A stretch of DNA of 64,000 bases. Origin: Methanobrevibacter sp. (GTDB lineage Archaea; Methanobacteriota; Methanobacteria; Methanobacteriales; Methanobacteriaceae). The stretch is taken from assembly GCF_015062985.1 (NCBI RefSeq), contig NZ_SUTI01000009.1:1-64000 (forward strand), in the 5' to 3' direction. Shown piece after piece: positions 17,452-27,353 of this stretch. Position numbers and translations under genes: made by a program. A model generated the notes under the pieces. It did no database searches, was not told the DNA's origin, and was given only the letters and a program-made list of their open reading frames with translations. Position 1 is the first letter of the stretch. The number at the start of each line of letters is the position of its first letter.

Positions 17452-18387
17452 TCAAACAAGTTTAGCTCCGCAATTAGTGCAGAATTTAGAATCACTTTCA
17501 CAGGCATTTCCACAATTTTGACAATATATCACATTATCATCCTTTAAAGGAGCTTCTTTAACTTCTTCATTTGGTTTTGATTTTCCATTAATGACCGGTG
17601 CTGAATAAAAATCCTTTTGATTTTGTATTTCAACAATCAAATCATTCATATTAGCTATCCTTTTTGAATCGGAAGGATGTGTTGAAAAGAAATCATGTTC
17701 ATTAGAATTTTGAGCTGACATTGACTGCCAAAATTCAGGAATATGCGAAATGTCATAACCTGCCCAATATATAATCATCATTCCTAATCTATCCGCTTCA
17801 AGTTCCTGGTCCCTGCCCCACGGATTCAACAACAAATATTGGGATCCCATGCTGGCAACATTTGTAGCAGCCCTTGTTAAGTTACCAAGTGCTCCTAAAC
17901 CGAAAAGATCCATTGCAATACTGCCCACCCATGCGGCAGAGGTTATTGCACTCTGAGCATTTTGAGCACTAGCTCTTGTTCTTGAATGATCCAAAAGAGC
18001 GTGAGCCATTTCATGACCTAAAATAAAGGCGACTTTTTCTTCAGTATTTGCAACGGAAAGAATGCCTGAAAACATTACAATTTTACCACCAGGCATGCAA
18101 AAAGCATTGACAGTATTACTTGCAACTAAATGAAAATCCCAATCATAATAATCCTCAACATAATCTAGCCTGCCAATCTTGGCCAGATACCCCTGAACTG
18201 CATTAATCAGATTGACTGCAACATTTCTAACTACCTGACCCTGAGGAGTATCATCTATAAGTTGTGATTGCCTAATCACATTATAATATTCAGCATAAGA
18301 TTGCTGCAAAAACTTGTCATCATCAACAATGTCAAAATGCTTTTTACCTGTGAATGGGTTAACACCACTCCTATCATTCTTTGCCAT
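17452..18387 (-). CDS. M48-family metalloprotease with C-terminal zinc ribbon
   Basis: The zinc protease motif GHEMAHALLDH (HExxH; about residues 129-139) and the third ligand region ELEADRLGM (about 205-213) place this in peptidase family M48, near the YggG/Oma1 branch. The 311-residue chain has no clear signal peptide or transmembrane anchor, unlike HtpX, and ends in a double CxxC zinc ribbon, YCQNCGNACESDSKFCTNCG (about 287-306). A similar ribbon begins the protein at 55530-56063. Likely cytoplasmic quality control; the target is unknown. Confidence 0.9.
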   Translation of the reverse strand: MAKNDRSGVNPFTGKKHFDIVDDDKFLQQSYAEYYNVIRQSQLIDDTPQGQVVRNVAVNLINAVQGYLAKIGRLDYVEDYYDWDFHLVASNTVNAFCMPGGKIVMFSGILSVANTEEKVAFILGHEMAHALLDHSRTRASAQNAQSAITSAAWVGSIAMDLFGLGALGNLTRAATNVASMGSQYLLLNPWGRDQELEADRLGMMIIYWAGYDISHIPEFWQSMSAQNSNEHDFFSTHPSDSKRIANMNDLIVEIQNQKDFYSAPVINGKSKPNEEVKEAPLKDDNVIYCQNCGNACESDSKFCTNCGAKLV

Positions 18388-18640
18388 AATTAATAGTATA
18401 TTAAAAACAACATATTTAAATTATGTTCAATAATACTTTTAAATTATGAATAATGAAAAGTCACTATAAAAAGTGAATGATACACACCTGAATTATATAT
18501 CACAATGACTAAAATCTTAAAGATATATATAATTTAAATTATAAATATTAAATCATAACAGTTCAAAATATATCTGTTTAAAAACATTATTTAAATAAAT
18601 CATTTAAATATAATTTTTAAATTTGGGTGTGGAATTAAAA

Positions 18641-19354
18641 ATGAAAAGATCAAAAAAACTAATTATAGCTATTCTTATTGTCATTATTTTTGGATTAGTG
18701 GCTTTCATATTAGGAACGCTATTCAGCGGTCCTGATTTAACACAAGAAGATAAGGATATATTAGTATTAGCTTCGGATAAATATGAGCAGTCCAATGGGG
18801 GAGTTGACATGGCTTTCATGATTCATTTAGAAAATGGAACCTTAATGAAGTATACTCCTATTTATCCAGGTGGAATGTCACATCCTTCAAAGGCTGCGCC
18901 CGGAGGCCTAGGCGGTAACATGATGATGCACGATTGTCTTTGGGATGGTTTGGATGTAGGTATGCAAAATGCTAAAGAAATTGTAGAACTAAATACAGGC
19001 ATGCATGCTGATGCAGTAGTTGTTGTTTATGATGAAGGTGTAGACCATATTATTGATTCCATCAGACCACTTAAAGTTGATGGTGAAGTAACAAACCTTA
19101 GTGCAACTGATATTATCCGTGAAAACGATGCATATAACGGTTACCCTGGTAACGAACATGTTCAAGGAAATATGTCCAGGGCAGATGCAGTTATGGTGCT
19201 TGCTAAAGCACTTGCAAATGCAACTAAAGACCCAGTTAAGAAAAGTACTTTAGTAAATGCTGCATTACAAGAATACTCTAACGGAAATATCGTAATGCAA
19301 CCAACTGGATCATTTACAAAATTACTCGCCACTAAAGGTATAGAAAACATTTAA
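18641..19354 (+). CDS. membrane-anchored LCP/DUF4012-like protein
   Basis: This 237-residue protein has an N-terminal signal anchor (KRSKK followed by about 22 hydrophobic residues) and an extracytoplasmic domain. The segment MHADAVVVVYDEGVDHIIDSI (about 123-143) resembles the core of LytR-CpsA-Psr and DUF4012 proteins, which in bacteria transfer polymers to the cell wall. Catalytic Arg and Asp of true LCP enzymes cannot be confirmed by eye. The ATG at 18641 is supported by GGTGTGG upstream; an in-frame TTG at 18623 is less likely. A role at the pseudomurein wall is a guess. Confidence 0.6.
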   Translation: MKRSKKLIIAILIVIIFGLVAFILGTLFSGPDLTQEDKDILVLASDKYEQSNGGVDMAFMIHLENGTLMKYTPIYPGGMSHPSKAAPGGLGGNMMMHDCLWDGLDVGMQNAKEIVELNTGMHADAVVVVYDEGVDHIIDSIRPLKVDGEVTNLSATDIIRENDAYNGYPGNEHVQGNMSRADAVMVLAKALANATKDPVKKSTLVNAALQEYSNGNIVMQPTGSFTKLLATKGIENI

Positions 19355-19355
19355 A

Positions 19356-19392
19356 TCTTTAAAGAATCATATTCTTTAAAGAACTTTTTTTA
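19356..19392 (+). terminator. hairpin terminator after the LCP-like gene
   Basis: A perfect 12-base inverted repeat, TCTTTAAAGAAT (19356-19367) with a 3-base loop and its complement (19371-19382), is followed by AC and seven T. The stop codon lies one base before it. It is one of the clearest terminator structures in the window. Confidence 0.75.
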
Positions 19393-19428
19393 TTTAATTA
19401 AACAAGTATAATGGCTGTTTAATATTGT

Positions 19429-20430
19429 TTAAGGATATTTGAAACAAGTACTTGTCTTTTTAGAATAACAGTTATTACAGCTTTGACAAATAGCAGTACC
19501 TTCTCCGTTTGCTTTCCAATCTGCTAAAAAGTCTGCTTGAGCAACAAATGGTTTTGACATTGAAATGAATTCAACGTTTGAATTATTTAACACATCATTA
19601 ATTTTATCCATTTCACGTAAAGACCCGCCCAAAACAACAGGAATGTCAACTGCATCAATCAAATCATCAACATAAACTAAGAATGGATGTTTTACTCCTT
19701 TGTCATAAATCTGTGAAATTGTACGGGCGGTTAGCTGGAGGCTATCGGCACCTGCTTTTTCAAGTTCCTTAGCAATAGCTATACTCTCATCAGCTGTTAT
19801 TCCCCCTTTTCTGACATCCCAAGGATTGATTCTGCAGCTTACATGCATATCCATAGTCTTTTTAATAACCTTAATTATTTCTGATGAAATTCTTACACGG
19901 TTTTCTGTATTTCCACCATATTTATCATCCCTTTGATTAAAATATGGATTCATGAATCTTGCAAGATAAAAATTATTACCCATATTAATTTGAATACCGT
20001 CAAAGCCTGCAAATGAGAATTTTTTGGCAGCCATTATAACTTCTGCCTGCAATTTTCTTATCCCTTCCTGTGAAATGTCATTGGCTTCAACCTTTTGGTT
20101 TTCACCGTCATCATAGTAAAAAAATGCCAATTGCCCTAAAATAGGAACATCATATTTGTGAGCAATGTCAGTAATCATCTGATAATCCTTAATAAATCCC
20201 CTATAGTTTAAATTTGCAGAATATGGGAAAAATCTATCCTTATGGTCAAGTGCAAAGATTTCTGAAACAATTAAACCAGTTCCACTACTTGAAATGTCTT
20301 CATACCTATCATAAATTGCCGGACTTAAAAATCCTCCATCTTCTGTTTCGGTTTCCCAAGTACCGGTCCTAACAATTCTACTGTTTAATTTCAGATTACC
20401 AAACTGACATTCATCAAAAATATCCTTCAT
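19429..20430 (-). CDS. old-yellow-enzyme-type NADH:flavin oxidoreductase
   Basis: This is an FMN-binding TIM barrel of the NADH:flavin oxidoreductase family, 333 residues. Recognisable are the N-terminal NLKLNSRIVRTGTWE (about 11-25), MNPYFNQRDDKYGGNTENRVR (FNQR-D-YGG-ENR signature, about 168-188), CRINPWD and the C-terminal LGGSLRE phosphate loop. A Cys-rich tail, CQSCNNCYSKKTSTC (about 315-329), could bind a 4Fe-4S cluster as in 2,4-dienoyl-CoA reductases, but the FAD/NADH domain of that group is missing. The ATG at 20430 has GTGAT upstream; an in-frame ATG at 20442 is possible. Substrate unknown. Confidence 0.85.
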   Translation of the reverse strand: MKDIFDECQFGNLKLNSRIVRTGTWETETEDGGFLSPAIYDRYEDISSSGTGLIVSEIFALDHKDRFFPYSANLNYRGFIKDYQMITDIAHKYDVPILGQLAFFYYDDGENQKVEANDISQEGIRKLQAEVIMAAKKFSFAGFDGIQINMGNNFYLARFMNPYFNQRDDKYGGNTENRVRISSEIIKVIKKTMDMHVSCRINPWDVRKGGITADESIAIAKELEKAGADSLQLTARTISQIYDKGVKHPFLVYVDDLIDAVDIPVVLGGSLREMDKINDVLNNSNVEFISMSKPFVAQADFLADWKANGEGTAICQSCNNCYSKKTSTCFKYP

Positions 20431-20519
20431 AATATCACACATCTCTTATAATGATATTAATTAAACAAATTAATAAATTTAAGGAAAAAACAAATTAAAA
20501 AATAATTTTTATGTTAGAT

Positions 20520-20553
20520 AATATTTAATTAAAAAAAAGATAAAAAAGGTAAT
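20520..20553 (-). terminator. T-run terminator after pycB
   Basis: On the minus strand the pycB stop is followed by TTACC, six T, ATC and a run of eight T. This kind of double T-run is a typical archaeal stop signal. Confidence 0.45.
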
Positions 20554-22266
20554 CTATTTGATTACCATTAAAGTATCGCCTGCACTGACCGCATCACCAG
20601 GTTCTACGAAGATTTCTTTTACAACACCGTCCACCTCGGACTGAATATCATTTTCCATCTTCATAGCTTCAATGACACATATTGTGGATCCTGCAGTAAC
20701 TTTATCTCCAACATTAACGTTGAGTTTGATTACCATACCTTGCATGGATGAAGTCACTCCACCTTCAACAGGTTTGAAGTTTCCTTTATCCCCTTCTTCA
20801 ATTTCCATGAATCCTGTAGGCATGATTTTAACTTCATACATGTCTCCATCGACTTCAACATTATACTGTGTTGGAATTCCAATTGCTTCATCATCAGTGA
20901 ATGCATGAGGCGGTTTGAGTTCTTCTTCTTCAGCCTCTCCTTTAAGGAATTTTGGAGCGATTGGAGGATATAAAGCATAAGTTAATGCATCTTCATCAGA
21001 TTTAACAAATCCTTTTTCCATACCTTCAGATTTGAATTTGTCAAATTCAGGTTCCAATAAATCTGCTGGTCTGCAGGTAATAACCTCTTCATCACCAATG
21101 ATTCTTTTGGAAATTTTTTCATCTACTGGTGCTGGCGGTTTACCATACATTCCTTTCATGTATTCTTTAACCTCATTAGATACGGTTTTGTATCTTTCGC
21201 CACCTAAAACATTCATTACGGATTGAATTCCAACAATTTGGCTTGTTGGAGTTACAAGAGGTGGGTATCCCATATCTTTTCTAACACGAGGCATTTCTTC
21301 CAATACATCATTATATCTGTCTAGTGCATTTTGCTCTTTAAGTTGTGAAATAAGATTTGAAAGCATTCCACCCGGAATTTGGTATAATAATACATCAGCG
21401 TCAATACTTGTAGAAATAGGATCAAGAATACCTAAATATTTTTCTTTAATATCATCAAAGTATTTTTTAATATTTGTTAATACTTTTAAATCAAGGCCTG
21501 TGTCAAATTCTGTGCCTTGTAAACCTGCAACCATACTTTCAGTTGGTGGTTGACTTGTTCCCCATGCGAGAGGTGAAATTGCAGTATCCAAAATATCTAC
21601 ACCCGCTTGACATGCAGCATAATAGCTGATAGGAGTCATACCACTAGTACAATGACAGTGTAAATCTACAAGCAAGTCAGTTTCTTCTTTTAATGCTAAA
21701 ACTAAATCATAAGCTGCTTTAGGAGTAATTAAACCAGCCATGTCCTTAATTGCTACAGAATCACAATCAAGTGCTTCAAGATTTTTCGCTAAATCGACGA
21801 AATCTTCTAAAGTATGAACCGGACTTATAGTATAACTTATAGTTCCTTGAACATGAGCCCCTTGCTCTTTAGCTACTTTAATAGCCTTTTCCATATTCCT
21901 AATATCGTTTAAAGCATCAAAAACTCTAAAGATATCTACACCGTTTTCATAGGATTTCTCTACAAATTTTGTCACAACATCATCAGGATAATGTTTATAA
22001 CCAACTAAGTTCTGTCCCCTTAAAAGCATTTGTATGGGAGTTTTATTAAATTCAGATTTTAATTGTCTTAATCTTTCCCATGGATCTTCATTTAAGTATC
22101 TGATACATGTGTCAAAAGTAGCTCCTCCCCAAGCTTCAACTGAAAAATAACCAACTTTATCCATTTCTTCCGCAATAGGAATCATGTCCCTTGTCCTCAT
22201 CCTAGTTGCGAGTAATGATTGGTGAGCATCCCGAAGTGCTGTTTCTGTGATTCTTACTTTTGCCAT
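20554..22266 (-). CDS. pycB: pyruvate carboxylase subunit B (biotin-carrying)
   Basis: PycB transfers the carboxyl group from biotin to pyruvate, making oxaloacetate; methanogens have a two-subunit enzyme with the biotin carboxylase (PycA) encoded apart. The 570-residue protein starts with ITETALRDAHQSLLATRMRT (about 5-24), the carboxyltransferase TIM barrel, has DLHCHCTSGMTPISYY (metal-binding HxH; about 200-215) and ends in a biotinyl domain whose Lys is in EAMKMEN (about 535). The GAGGTG site precedes the ATG. It supplies oxaloacetate to the partial TCA route whose kor-sucC genes lie at 5-9 kb. Oxaloacetate decarboxylase alpha, a close homologue, is unlikely here. Confidence 0.93.
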   Translation of the reverse strand: MAKVRITETALRDAHQSLLATRMRTRDMIPIAEEMDKVGYFSVEAWGGATFDTCIRYLNEDPWERLRQLKSEFNKTPIQMLLRGQNLVGYKHYPDDVVTKFVEKSYENGVDIFRVFDALNDIRNMEKAIKVAKEQGAHVQGTISYTISPVHTLEDFVDLAKNLEALDCDSVAIKDMAGLITPKAAYDLVLALKEETDLLVDLHCHCTSGMTPISYYAACQAGVDILDTAISPLAWGTSQPPTESMVAGLQGTEFDTGLDLKVLTNIKKYFDDIKEKYLGILDPISTSIDADVLLYQIPGGMLSNLISQLKEQNALDRYNDVLEEMPRVRKDMGYPPLVTPTSQIVGIQSVMNVLGGERYKTVSNEVKEYMKGMYGKPPAPVDEKISKRIIGDEEVITCRPADLLEPEFDKFKSEGMEKGFVKSDEDALTYALYPPIAPKFLKGEAEEEELKPPHAFTDDEAIGIPTQYNVEVDGDMYEVKIMPTGFMEIEEGDKGNFKPVEGGVTSSMQGMVIKLNVNVGDKVTAGSTICVIEAMKMENDIQSEVDGVVKEIFVEPGDAVSAGDTLMVIK

Positions 22267-22379
22267 TAATTTACACCTCTTTCAAATTCTTTTATAAATA
22301 ATCATAAAATATCCAACTATAATATATGTTTTTTGTATTATATAAATTATACCAAATAACAAAATGAATATAATTTTCA

Positions 22380-22438
22380 GGAAAAAACAAATAAAAAAAA
22401 AAAGCTAAGAAAAAAAAGAAAAAATTAAAATTGAAGAA
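22380..22438 (-). terminator. T-rich terminator after inositol-1-phosphate synthase
   Basis: Downstream of the gene on the minus strand there are successive T-runs of six to eleven bases separated by a few other bases. Such serial T tracts are characteristic of archaeal transcription ends. No hairpin is needed or seen. Confidence 0.5.
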
Positions 22439-23533
22439 TTATCTTTCTAATTCTCCAGAAATGAATTTATTGACATTCTCATATGCCACATCATCATCAA
22501 ATTGAATTGGAGGATGTTTCATAGTATATGAGGAAATGGAAGTCAATTGTCCACCGATGCCTCTTTCTAAACCAAGTTTACAACATCTTACAGCATCAAT
22601 TACGCATCCTGCAGAGTTTGGAGAATCTTCAACACTCAACCTGAGTTCAATGTTCATTGGAACATCACCAAAGGTACGGCCTTCCATCCTGAGGAAACAT
22701 AATTTATTATCATTTTGCCAAGGGACATAATCACTAGGTCCTATGTGAATATCTCTATCATCCATCCTTTCTTTTAAAACAGATTGTACTGCTTCGGTTT
22801 TAGATTCTTTTTTAGAGTCTAATCTTTCACGATTAAGCATGTTTAAAAAGTCAGTGTTACCGCCGGTGTTAATTTGATAAGTCTTATCTAATTTTACACC
22901 CCTATCCATGAATAAACTAGCTAATGTCCTATGGGTAATAGTTGCACCTATTTGAGCTTTGATGTCATCACCAACAATAGGTATTCCTTTTTCTCTGAAT
23001 TTAGCATCCCATTCATCATCACTGACGATGAATACCGGCATACAATTTACATATGCAACACCTGCATCAAGAGCACATTGAGCATAAAATCTTGCAGCCT
23101 CTTCTGAACCTACAGGCAAGTAATTGACTAAGATTTCAGCACCACTTTCTTTTAAAACTTCAACCACATCAACAGGATCTTCATCACTTACAACAAAAGT
23201 ATATTCATCATCATAATTAGCCATATGTTCAGCAACGCCATCCAAAACATGGCCCATACTTACTTTAGCTTCATATTTAGGAATATCTTTTTGAAAGACA
23301 GTTGTGCAGTTTGGCTTAGCAAAAATTGCTTCATCAATAGTCTTTCCCACTTTCCTTGCATCAACATCAAAAGCTGCAACAACTTCTAAATCACTAGGTT
23401 TGTAACCTCCAATGTCCCAGTGCATGAGTCCAATTGCATCTTCTGGATTTTTACCATCATAATAATGAATTCCTTGAATAAGAGAACTAGCACAGTTCCC
23501 AATTCCAACAATAGCTATCTTAATTTTATCCAC
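22439..23533 (-). CDS. ino1: myo-inositol-1-phosphate synthase
   Basis: This enzyme isomerises glucose-6-phosphate to inositol-1-phosphate, the headgroup precursor of archaetidylinositol. The 364-residue sequence has the NAD fold GIGNCASSLIQG (about 11-22), a FDVDARKVGKTI segment (about 55), and the conserved YVPWQNDNKLCFLRMEG (about 267-283) and ELRLSVEDSPNSAG (about 292-305). The start is GTG at 23533, supported by AGGTGTTATC. It is divergent from a glycosyltransferase-DGGGP synthase pair, so lipid headgroup and lipid core genes sit together. Confidence 0.92.
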   Translation of the reverse strand: MDKIKIAIVGIGNCASSLIQGIHYYDGKNPEDAIGLMHWDIGGYKPSDLEVVAAFDVDARKVGKTIDEAIFAKPNCTTVFQKDIPKYEAKVSMGHVLDGVAEHMANYDDEYTFVVSDEDPVDVVEVLKESGAEILVNYLPVGSEEAARFYAQCALDAGVAYVNCMPVFIVSDDEWDAKFREKGIPIVGDDIKAQIGATITHRTLASLFMDRGVKLDKTYQINTGGNTDFLNMLNRERLDSKKESKTEAVQSVLKERMDDRDIHIGPSDYVPWQNDNKLCFLRMEGRTFGDVPMNIELRLSVEDSPNSAGCVIDAVRCCKLGLERGIGGQLTSISSYTMKHPPIQFDDDVAYENVNKFISGELER

Positions 23534-23635
23534 GATAACACCTGCTTAATTAATAAATATTATTTTACAATAAAATAAAATACTAATATATATGTTACTT
23601 AATATACTTTATATAATTATTGTTTAGGAATTACT

Positions 23636-24892
23636 ATGAAGAAAATATTATACATTGCATTTTATTATAATCATACAAATGAAATAGCCTCAAAAAGGTT
23701 GCAGGGCTTGGCAAAATATCTGCCAAGATTCGGATTTGAACCCATAGTAATTGTTCCAAAAACAGCCAACCCCACCGTTGAATTTGATAATGTTCAAGTT
23801 ATTGAAACACCTTATGAAGACATGATTTCAAGGTTCATTCCAAATAATAAGGTGGATGAAACAAAAAATGAATTAACATCACAGGACAATGAAAACCGAT
23901 TTGTTTCAAAGGCCATTCCAATTGCAGGAGAACTATTTGCATATCCTGATGGGATGAAATACTGGAAAAAACCCGCCTTCAGCAAATGCTGTGACATTAT
24001 AGAAAAAGAAGACATATCTGCCATTATCTCATCATCATTTCCAATCACATCACATATAATAGCACATGATTTGAAAGAAAAATATGATATCCCCTGGATT
24101 GCGGATTTAAGGGATTTATGGAATCTGAACCCATATATAAATCATACACCAATCCGCAGTTATTTTGAAAAAAAGCTCGAAATAAAAACCTTTGAAAATG
24201 CTGATGTCCTAACTACAACAACACCACTTGCAAGAGAGACATTACAAGGGTTGCATCCAACAAAAAAAATTGTTTCGATAGTTTCAGGTTATGATCCTGA
24301 GGAGTATGAAAACATAACCCAAACAGAACTTACCGACAGATTGACATTGATGTATGCAGGTTCCCTTTATGCAGGCAAACGTGACCCCTCAATACTATTT
24401 CAGGCAGTTAGCGAACTGATGAATGAAGGTAAGATTATGAAAGATGAAATTAGCATCGATTTTTATGGGGATACCGCTAATCTTGAGGAACTGTCTGAAA
24501 AGTATGACCTGTCCTCAAATGTGGGCGTTCATGGAAAGATAAGCCATGAGAAAGTACTCCAAAATCAGGCAAATTCAGATGTTCTTCTTTTGATTTCCTG
24601 GATGGATAAGAATGAAAGGATGTTTATCCCAGGAAAGGTTTATGAGTACATTGCATCAAAAAAACCAATCTTGTCAATCGGATATCCTGAAGGTTCCCTT
24701 AAGGAGCTGATTGAAAAGACAAACATAGGATATCATGTGTCCACTGTTGATGAAACTAAAAAAGCTATTTATGATTATTATCAGAAATATAATAATAATG
24801 AACTAAAATATTCTGGAAATGAATTTGCAGATGAATACTCACTGGAAAACACTGCAAAGAATTATTCAAAAATATTAGAGGAAATAATATGA
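23636..24892 (+). CDS. glycosyltransferase, GT4-like
   Basis: The 418-residue GT-B protein starts with an N-terminal acceptor domain (ILYIAFYYNHTNEIASKRLQG) and has the donor-domain segments LMYAGSLYAGKRDPSILFQA (about 238-257) and KVYEYIASKKPILSIGYPEGSLKELI (from about 336), where the Glu of VYEYIAS fits the donor-binding position of GT4 enzymes. No membrane helix is seen. The gene overlaps the next one by four bases (ATGA), so it is coupled to DGGGP synthase; a sugar-lipid or headgroup role is possible. AGGAATT precedes the ATG. Donor and acceptor unknown. Confidence 0.85.
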   Translation: MKKILYIAFYYNHTNEIASKRLQGLAKYLPRFGFEPIVIVPKTANPTVEFDNVQVIETPYEDMISRFIPNNKVDETKNELTSQDNENRFVSKAIPIAGELFAYPDGMKYWKKPAFSKCCDIIEKEDISAIISSSFPITSHIIAHDLKEKYDIPWIADLRDLWNLNPYINHTPIRSYFEKKLEIKTFENADVLTTTTPLARETLQGLHPTKKIVSIVSGYDPEEYENITQTELTDRLTLMYAGSLYAGKRDPSILFQAVSELMNEGKIMKDEISIDFYGDTANLEELSEKYDLSSNVGVHGKISHEKVLQNQANSDVLLLISWMDKNERMFIPGKVYEYIASKKPILSIGYPEGSLKELIEKTNIGYHVSTVDETKKAIYDYYQKYNNNELKYSGNEFADEYSLENTAKNYSKILEEII

Positions 24893-25731
24893 ATCCATAT
24901 ATTGAAATTTTAAGGCCGGGAAATGCATTAATGGGCGCCATATCCATTATTCTAATAGCCATTATAGATAGAACATTAAGTATTCCAATTATACTTGCAA
25001 TGATTGCAGTGTTTTTTGAAACCGCTGCCGGAAATGTGATTAATGATTATTTTGATTATAACATCGACCTGATCAACAAACCTGAAAGGCCGATTCCTTC
25101 AGGTCGAATTTCATTAAAAAACGGCAGAAATTACGCATACTTACTATTCTTAGCCGGAACAGTATGTGGATTTTTAATCAGTTACCTGACCAATAACTGG
25201 ATTCCTTTTGCAATTGTGCTAATTGCAGATGTTATCCTTTACTTATATGCCTATAAATTGAAATCAACACCAGTAATCGGGAATCTTGCCGTAGGATTCA
25301 TGACTGGATTCGGATTTGTATTTGGTGGATTTTCACTGAATAATCCAAGCATAATTGTGACTTCAATATATTTAGGATTCTTTGCATTTGTAATGACAAC
25401 CGCACGTGAAATCATAAAAGATATTGAGGACATTGAGGGCGACAAAGCCGAAGGCGCTAAAACCTTGCCAATCTTAATAGGTAAAAAGATACCTGCAGTG
25501 ATAGCTACAATCCTGATACTTGTCGACTGTGCACTATGCCCAGTACTATACTTCAATCATATATTCGGAATTTATTATTTGATTGTAATTGCAGTTGCAG
25601 TCATCCTATTCATCTATTCAGGAATATTGATAATGAAATCCCAAGACAGGCAAACAGCTGCAAAAGCATCAAAAAATCTAAAAATAGGAATGTTAATAGC
25701 TTTTATTTCTTTTGTATTTGGGTCTTTTTAA
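24889..25731 (+). CDS. digeranylgeranylglyceryl phosphate synthase (UbiA family)
   Basis: This UbiA prenyltransferase attaches the second geranylgeranyl chain to geranylgeranylglyceryl phosphate, the second ether bond of archaeal lipids. The 280-residue protein opens with NPYIEILRPGNALMG, the usual archaeal DGGGPS start, and has both Asp-rich motifs: NDYFDYNIDLINKPERPIPSG (first, about 48-68) and DIEDIEGDKAEGAKTLP (second, about 179-195). Eight or nine hydrophobic helices are visible. GAGGAAATAAT precedes the ATG. Other UbiA enzymes cannot be excluded without a tree. Confidence 0.85.
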   Translation: MNPYIEILRPGNALMGAISIILIAIIDRTLSIPIILAMIAVFFETAAGNVINDYFDYNIDLINKPERPIPSGRISLKNGRNYAYLLFLAGTVCGFLISYLTNNWIPFAIVLIADVILYLYAYKLKSTPVIGNLAVGFMTGFGFVFGGFSLNNPSIIVTSIYLGFFAFVMTTAREIIKDIEDIEGDKAEGAKTLPILIGKKIPAVIATILILVDCALCPVLYFNHIFGIYYLIVIAVAVILFIYSGILIMKSQDRQTAAKASKNLKIGMLIAFISFVFGSF

Positions 25732-25780
25732 TCTAATATACCATCTAATATTTATACCATTTATTAAAGAAATATAAATA

Positions 25781-27352
25781 ATGTTTGAAGAATTTAATAT
25801 AAAACAAAAAGATAAATATTGTCTGATATTTATCGCAATTTTTAGTATTATCTTGGTCGGATATTATATCAACTTCAATAATATGGTTGGTATTTCATGT
25901 TCCGATGTGTACGTTTACTTACTGAATGCACTTTATTATACCGGAACAAACATTCATTCTACTGAAAATATCTATTTATCACCTATAATCTGTTTTTTAA
26001 CATCAATATGTTTTATGTTCGGATTTGTGGATAAGCTATCCATCTTTATCATTACCGGAATTTTCGCAATATTTGGAAATATCGGTTGTTATCTATTATT
26101 TAAGAAATATTTCGATGAGACATTGAGTCTGACAGGTACAGTATTATATTCAACATTTTCACTTTGCCTGACTTGGCTTGGTAACGGTACCTTGGATATT
26201 CCTGCAACAGGCCTGTTAATATGGATTGCATTATTTACAATAATTGCTGTAAAGGAAAATCCCAAATTCTATGAATACCTCATCCCACTATTTGTCATAG
26301 GATTCTTTACACGATACACAGTGATTTTAACATTGCCTGCATTTTTACTATTTTATGTTTATGAAAATGGATTTAAAATTGCTCCTGAAGATTTTAAACA
26401 CATAAAAAGAGGAATAATAATTGGAGTTGTAATGACCGCAATTATTCTTGCAGTACTCCTCATCATGGGTCAAGGGCAGTTCCAAGCTGGTAAGCAGATA
26501 TCCAATGGAATAATAGGCAAGCAAGGAGCAGACACCGACCCTGCATATAATTTAGATATAAGCTACTATGTGATGAACTTGCCTAATTTCATTTCAAATT
26601 CACATACTGTATTTGCTGGAAATCCAGTGCTGGAAAACCCTACAATTCTCTCATGGGCAATATTTGCGATTATGATTATCGGCGCGGGATTCTGGCTATA
26701 TGACAATAAACCGAAATTTGAAAGAAAACACATCATTCCTGCCGTGCTGATTTTAATAGCAATAATCACATTTACAAGGATAAGTTCAGTGCTTACAACA
26801 CTGCTGGTTTTAATATCATTATACTTGATAGGCAAGGATTCGGAAAATAAAGACGGTTTCTTCATGTTGGCATGGATATTTTCAAATATCATTTTCCTCA
26901 GTTATTACAGTATAAAAGTTAATAGATATATTATTCCAATTTTCCCACCAATGATTTTCTTCATTCTCACTGCAATCGAAAGTATCCACAAGCATGTTAA
27001 AATAAATAAGAACATAATCCCAGTAATATTGATTGCATTGTTCTTGATTCAGGGATTTGCATTTACTTACACTTTCGAGCCAACAAACCAATATACTGCT
27101 ACAGAGGATATGTCTAACTTCCTTATCGAACACGATCCAAATTATAAAAACGAACCGATTGGGGTTTACAATATCAGACCTTACAGCTGGTGGTTAGGTG
27201 AAACCATTACGGGAATAGTAAGCTGGGACCAAGAGGCGATTGATTCGAGCAACGTGACTTATTATATCTCCAATCAAAAGTTAGATAATCTGACAAATTA
27301 CACTGAGATAAAACAGATTGAACAAGTATACCTGTACGAAAAAAGTGTCTAA
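25781..27352 (+). CDS. multi-pass membrane glycosyltransferase (GT39/ArnT-like)
   Basis: A 523-residue membrane protein with about eleven hydrophobic helices and a short C-terminal hydrophilic domain (about residues 440-523). The first extracytoplasmic loop contains SCSDVYVYLLNALYYTG (about 38-54), where an Asp fits the catalytic position of polyprenol-sugar-dependent GT-C enzymes. No precise family is certain. It is followed one base later by a GT4 gene and lies in a surface-glycan region, so transfer of a lipid-linked sugar to a surface acceptor is the likely job. Confidence 0.7.
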   Translation: MFEEFNIKQKDKYCLIFIAIFSIILVGYYINFNNMVGISCSDVYVYLLNALYYTGTNIHSTENIYLSPIICFLTSICFMFGFVDKLSIFIITGIFAIFGNIGCYLLFKKYFDETLSLTGTVLYSTFSLCLTWLGNGTLDIPATGLLIWIALFTIIAVKENPKFYEYLIPLFVIGFFTRYTVILTLPAFLLFYVYENGFKIAPEDFKHIKRGIIIGVVMTAIILAVLLIMGQGQFQAGKQISNGIIGKQGADTDPAYNLDISYYVMNLPNFISNSHTVFAGNPVLENPTILSWAIFAIMIIGAGFWLYDNKPKFERKHIIPAVLILIAIITFTRISSVLTTLLVLISLYLIGKDSENKDGFFMLAWIFSNIIFLSYYSIKVNRYIIPIFPPMIFFILTAIESIHKHVKINKNIIPVILIALFLIQGFAFTYTFEPTNQYTATEDMSNFLIEHDPNYKNEPIGVYNIRPYSWWLGETITGIVSWDQEAIDSSNVTYYISNQKLDNLTNYTEIKQIEQVYLYEKSV

Positions 27353-27353
27353 A

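Noticed and set aside
18388..18622. Possible small RNA in the 235-base divergent gap
   Set aside because: Very AT-rich with only short weak inverted repeats; it looks like a divergent promoter region.
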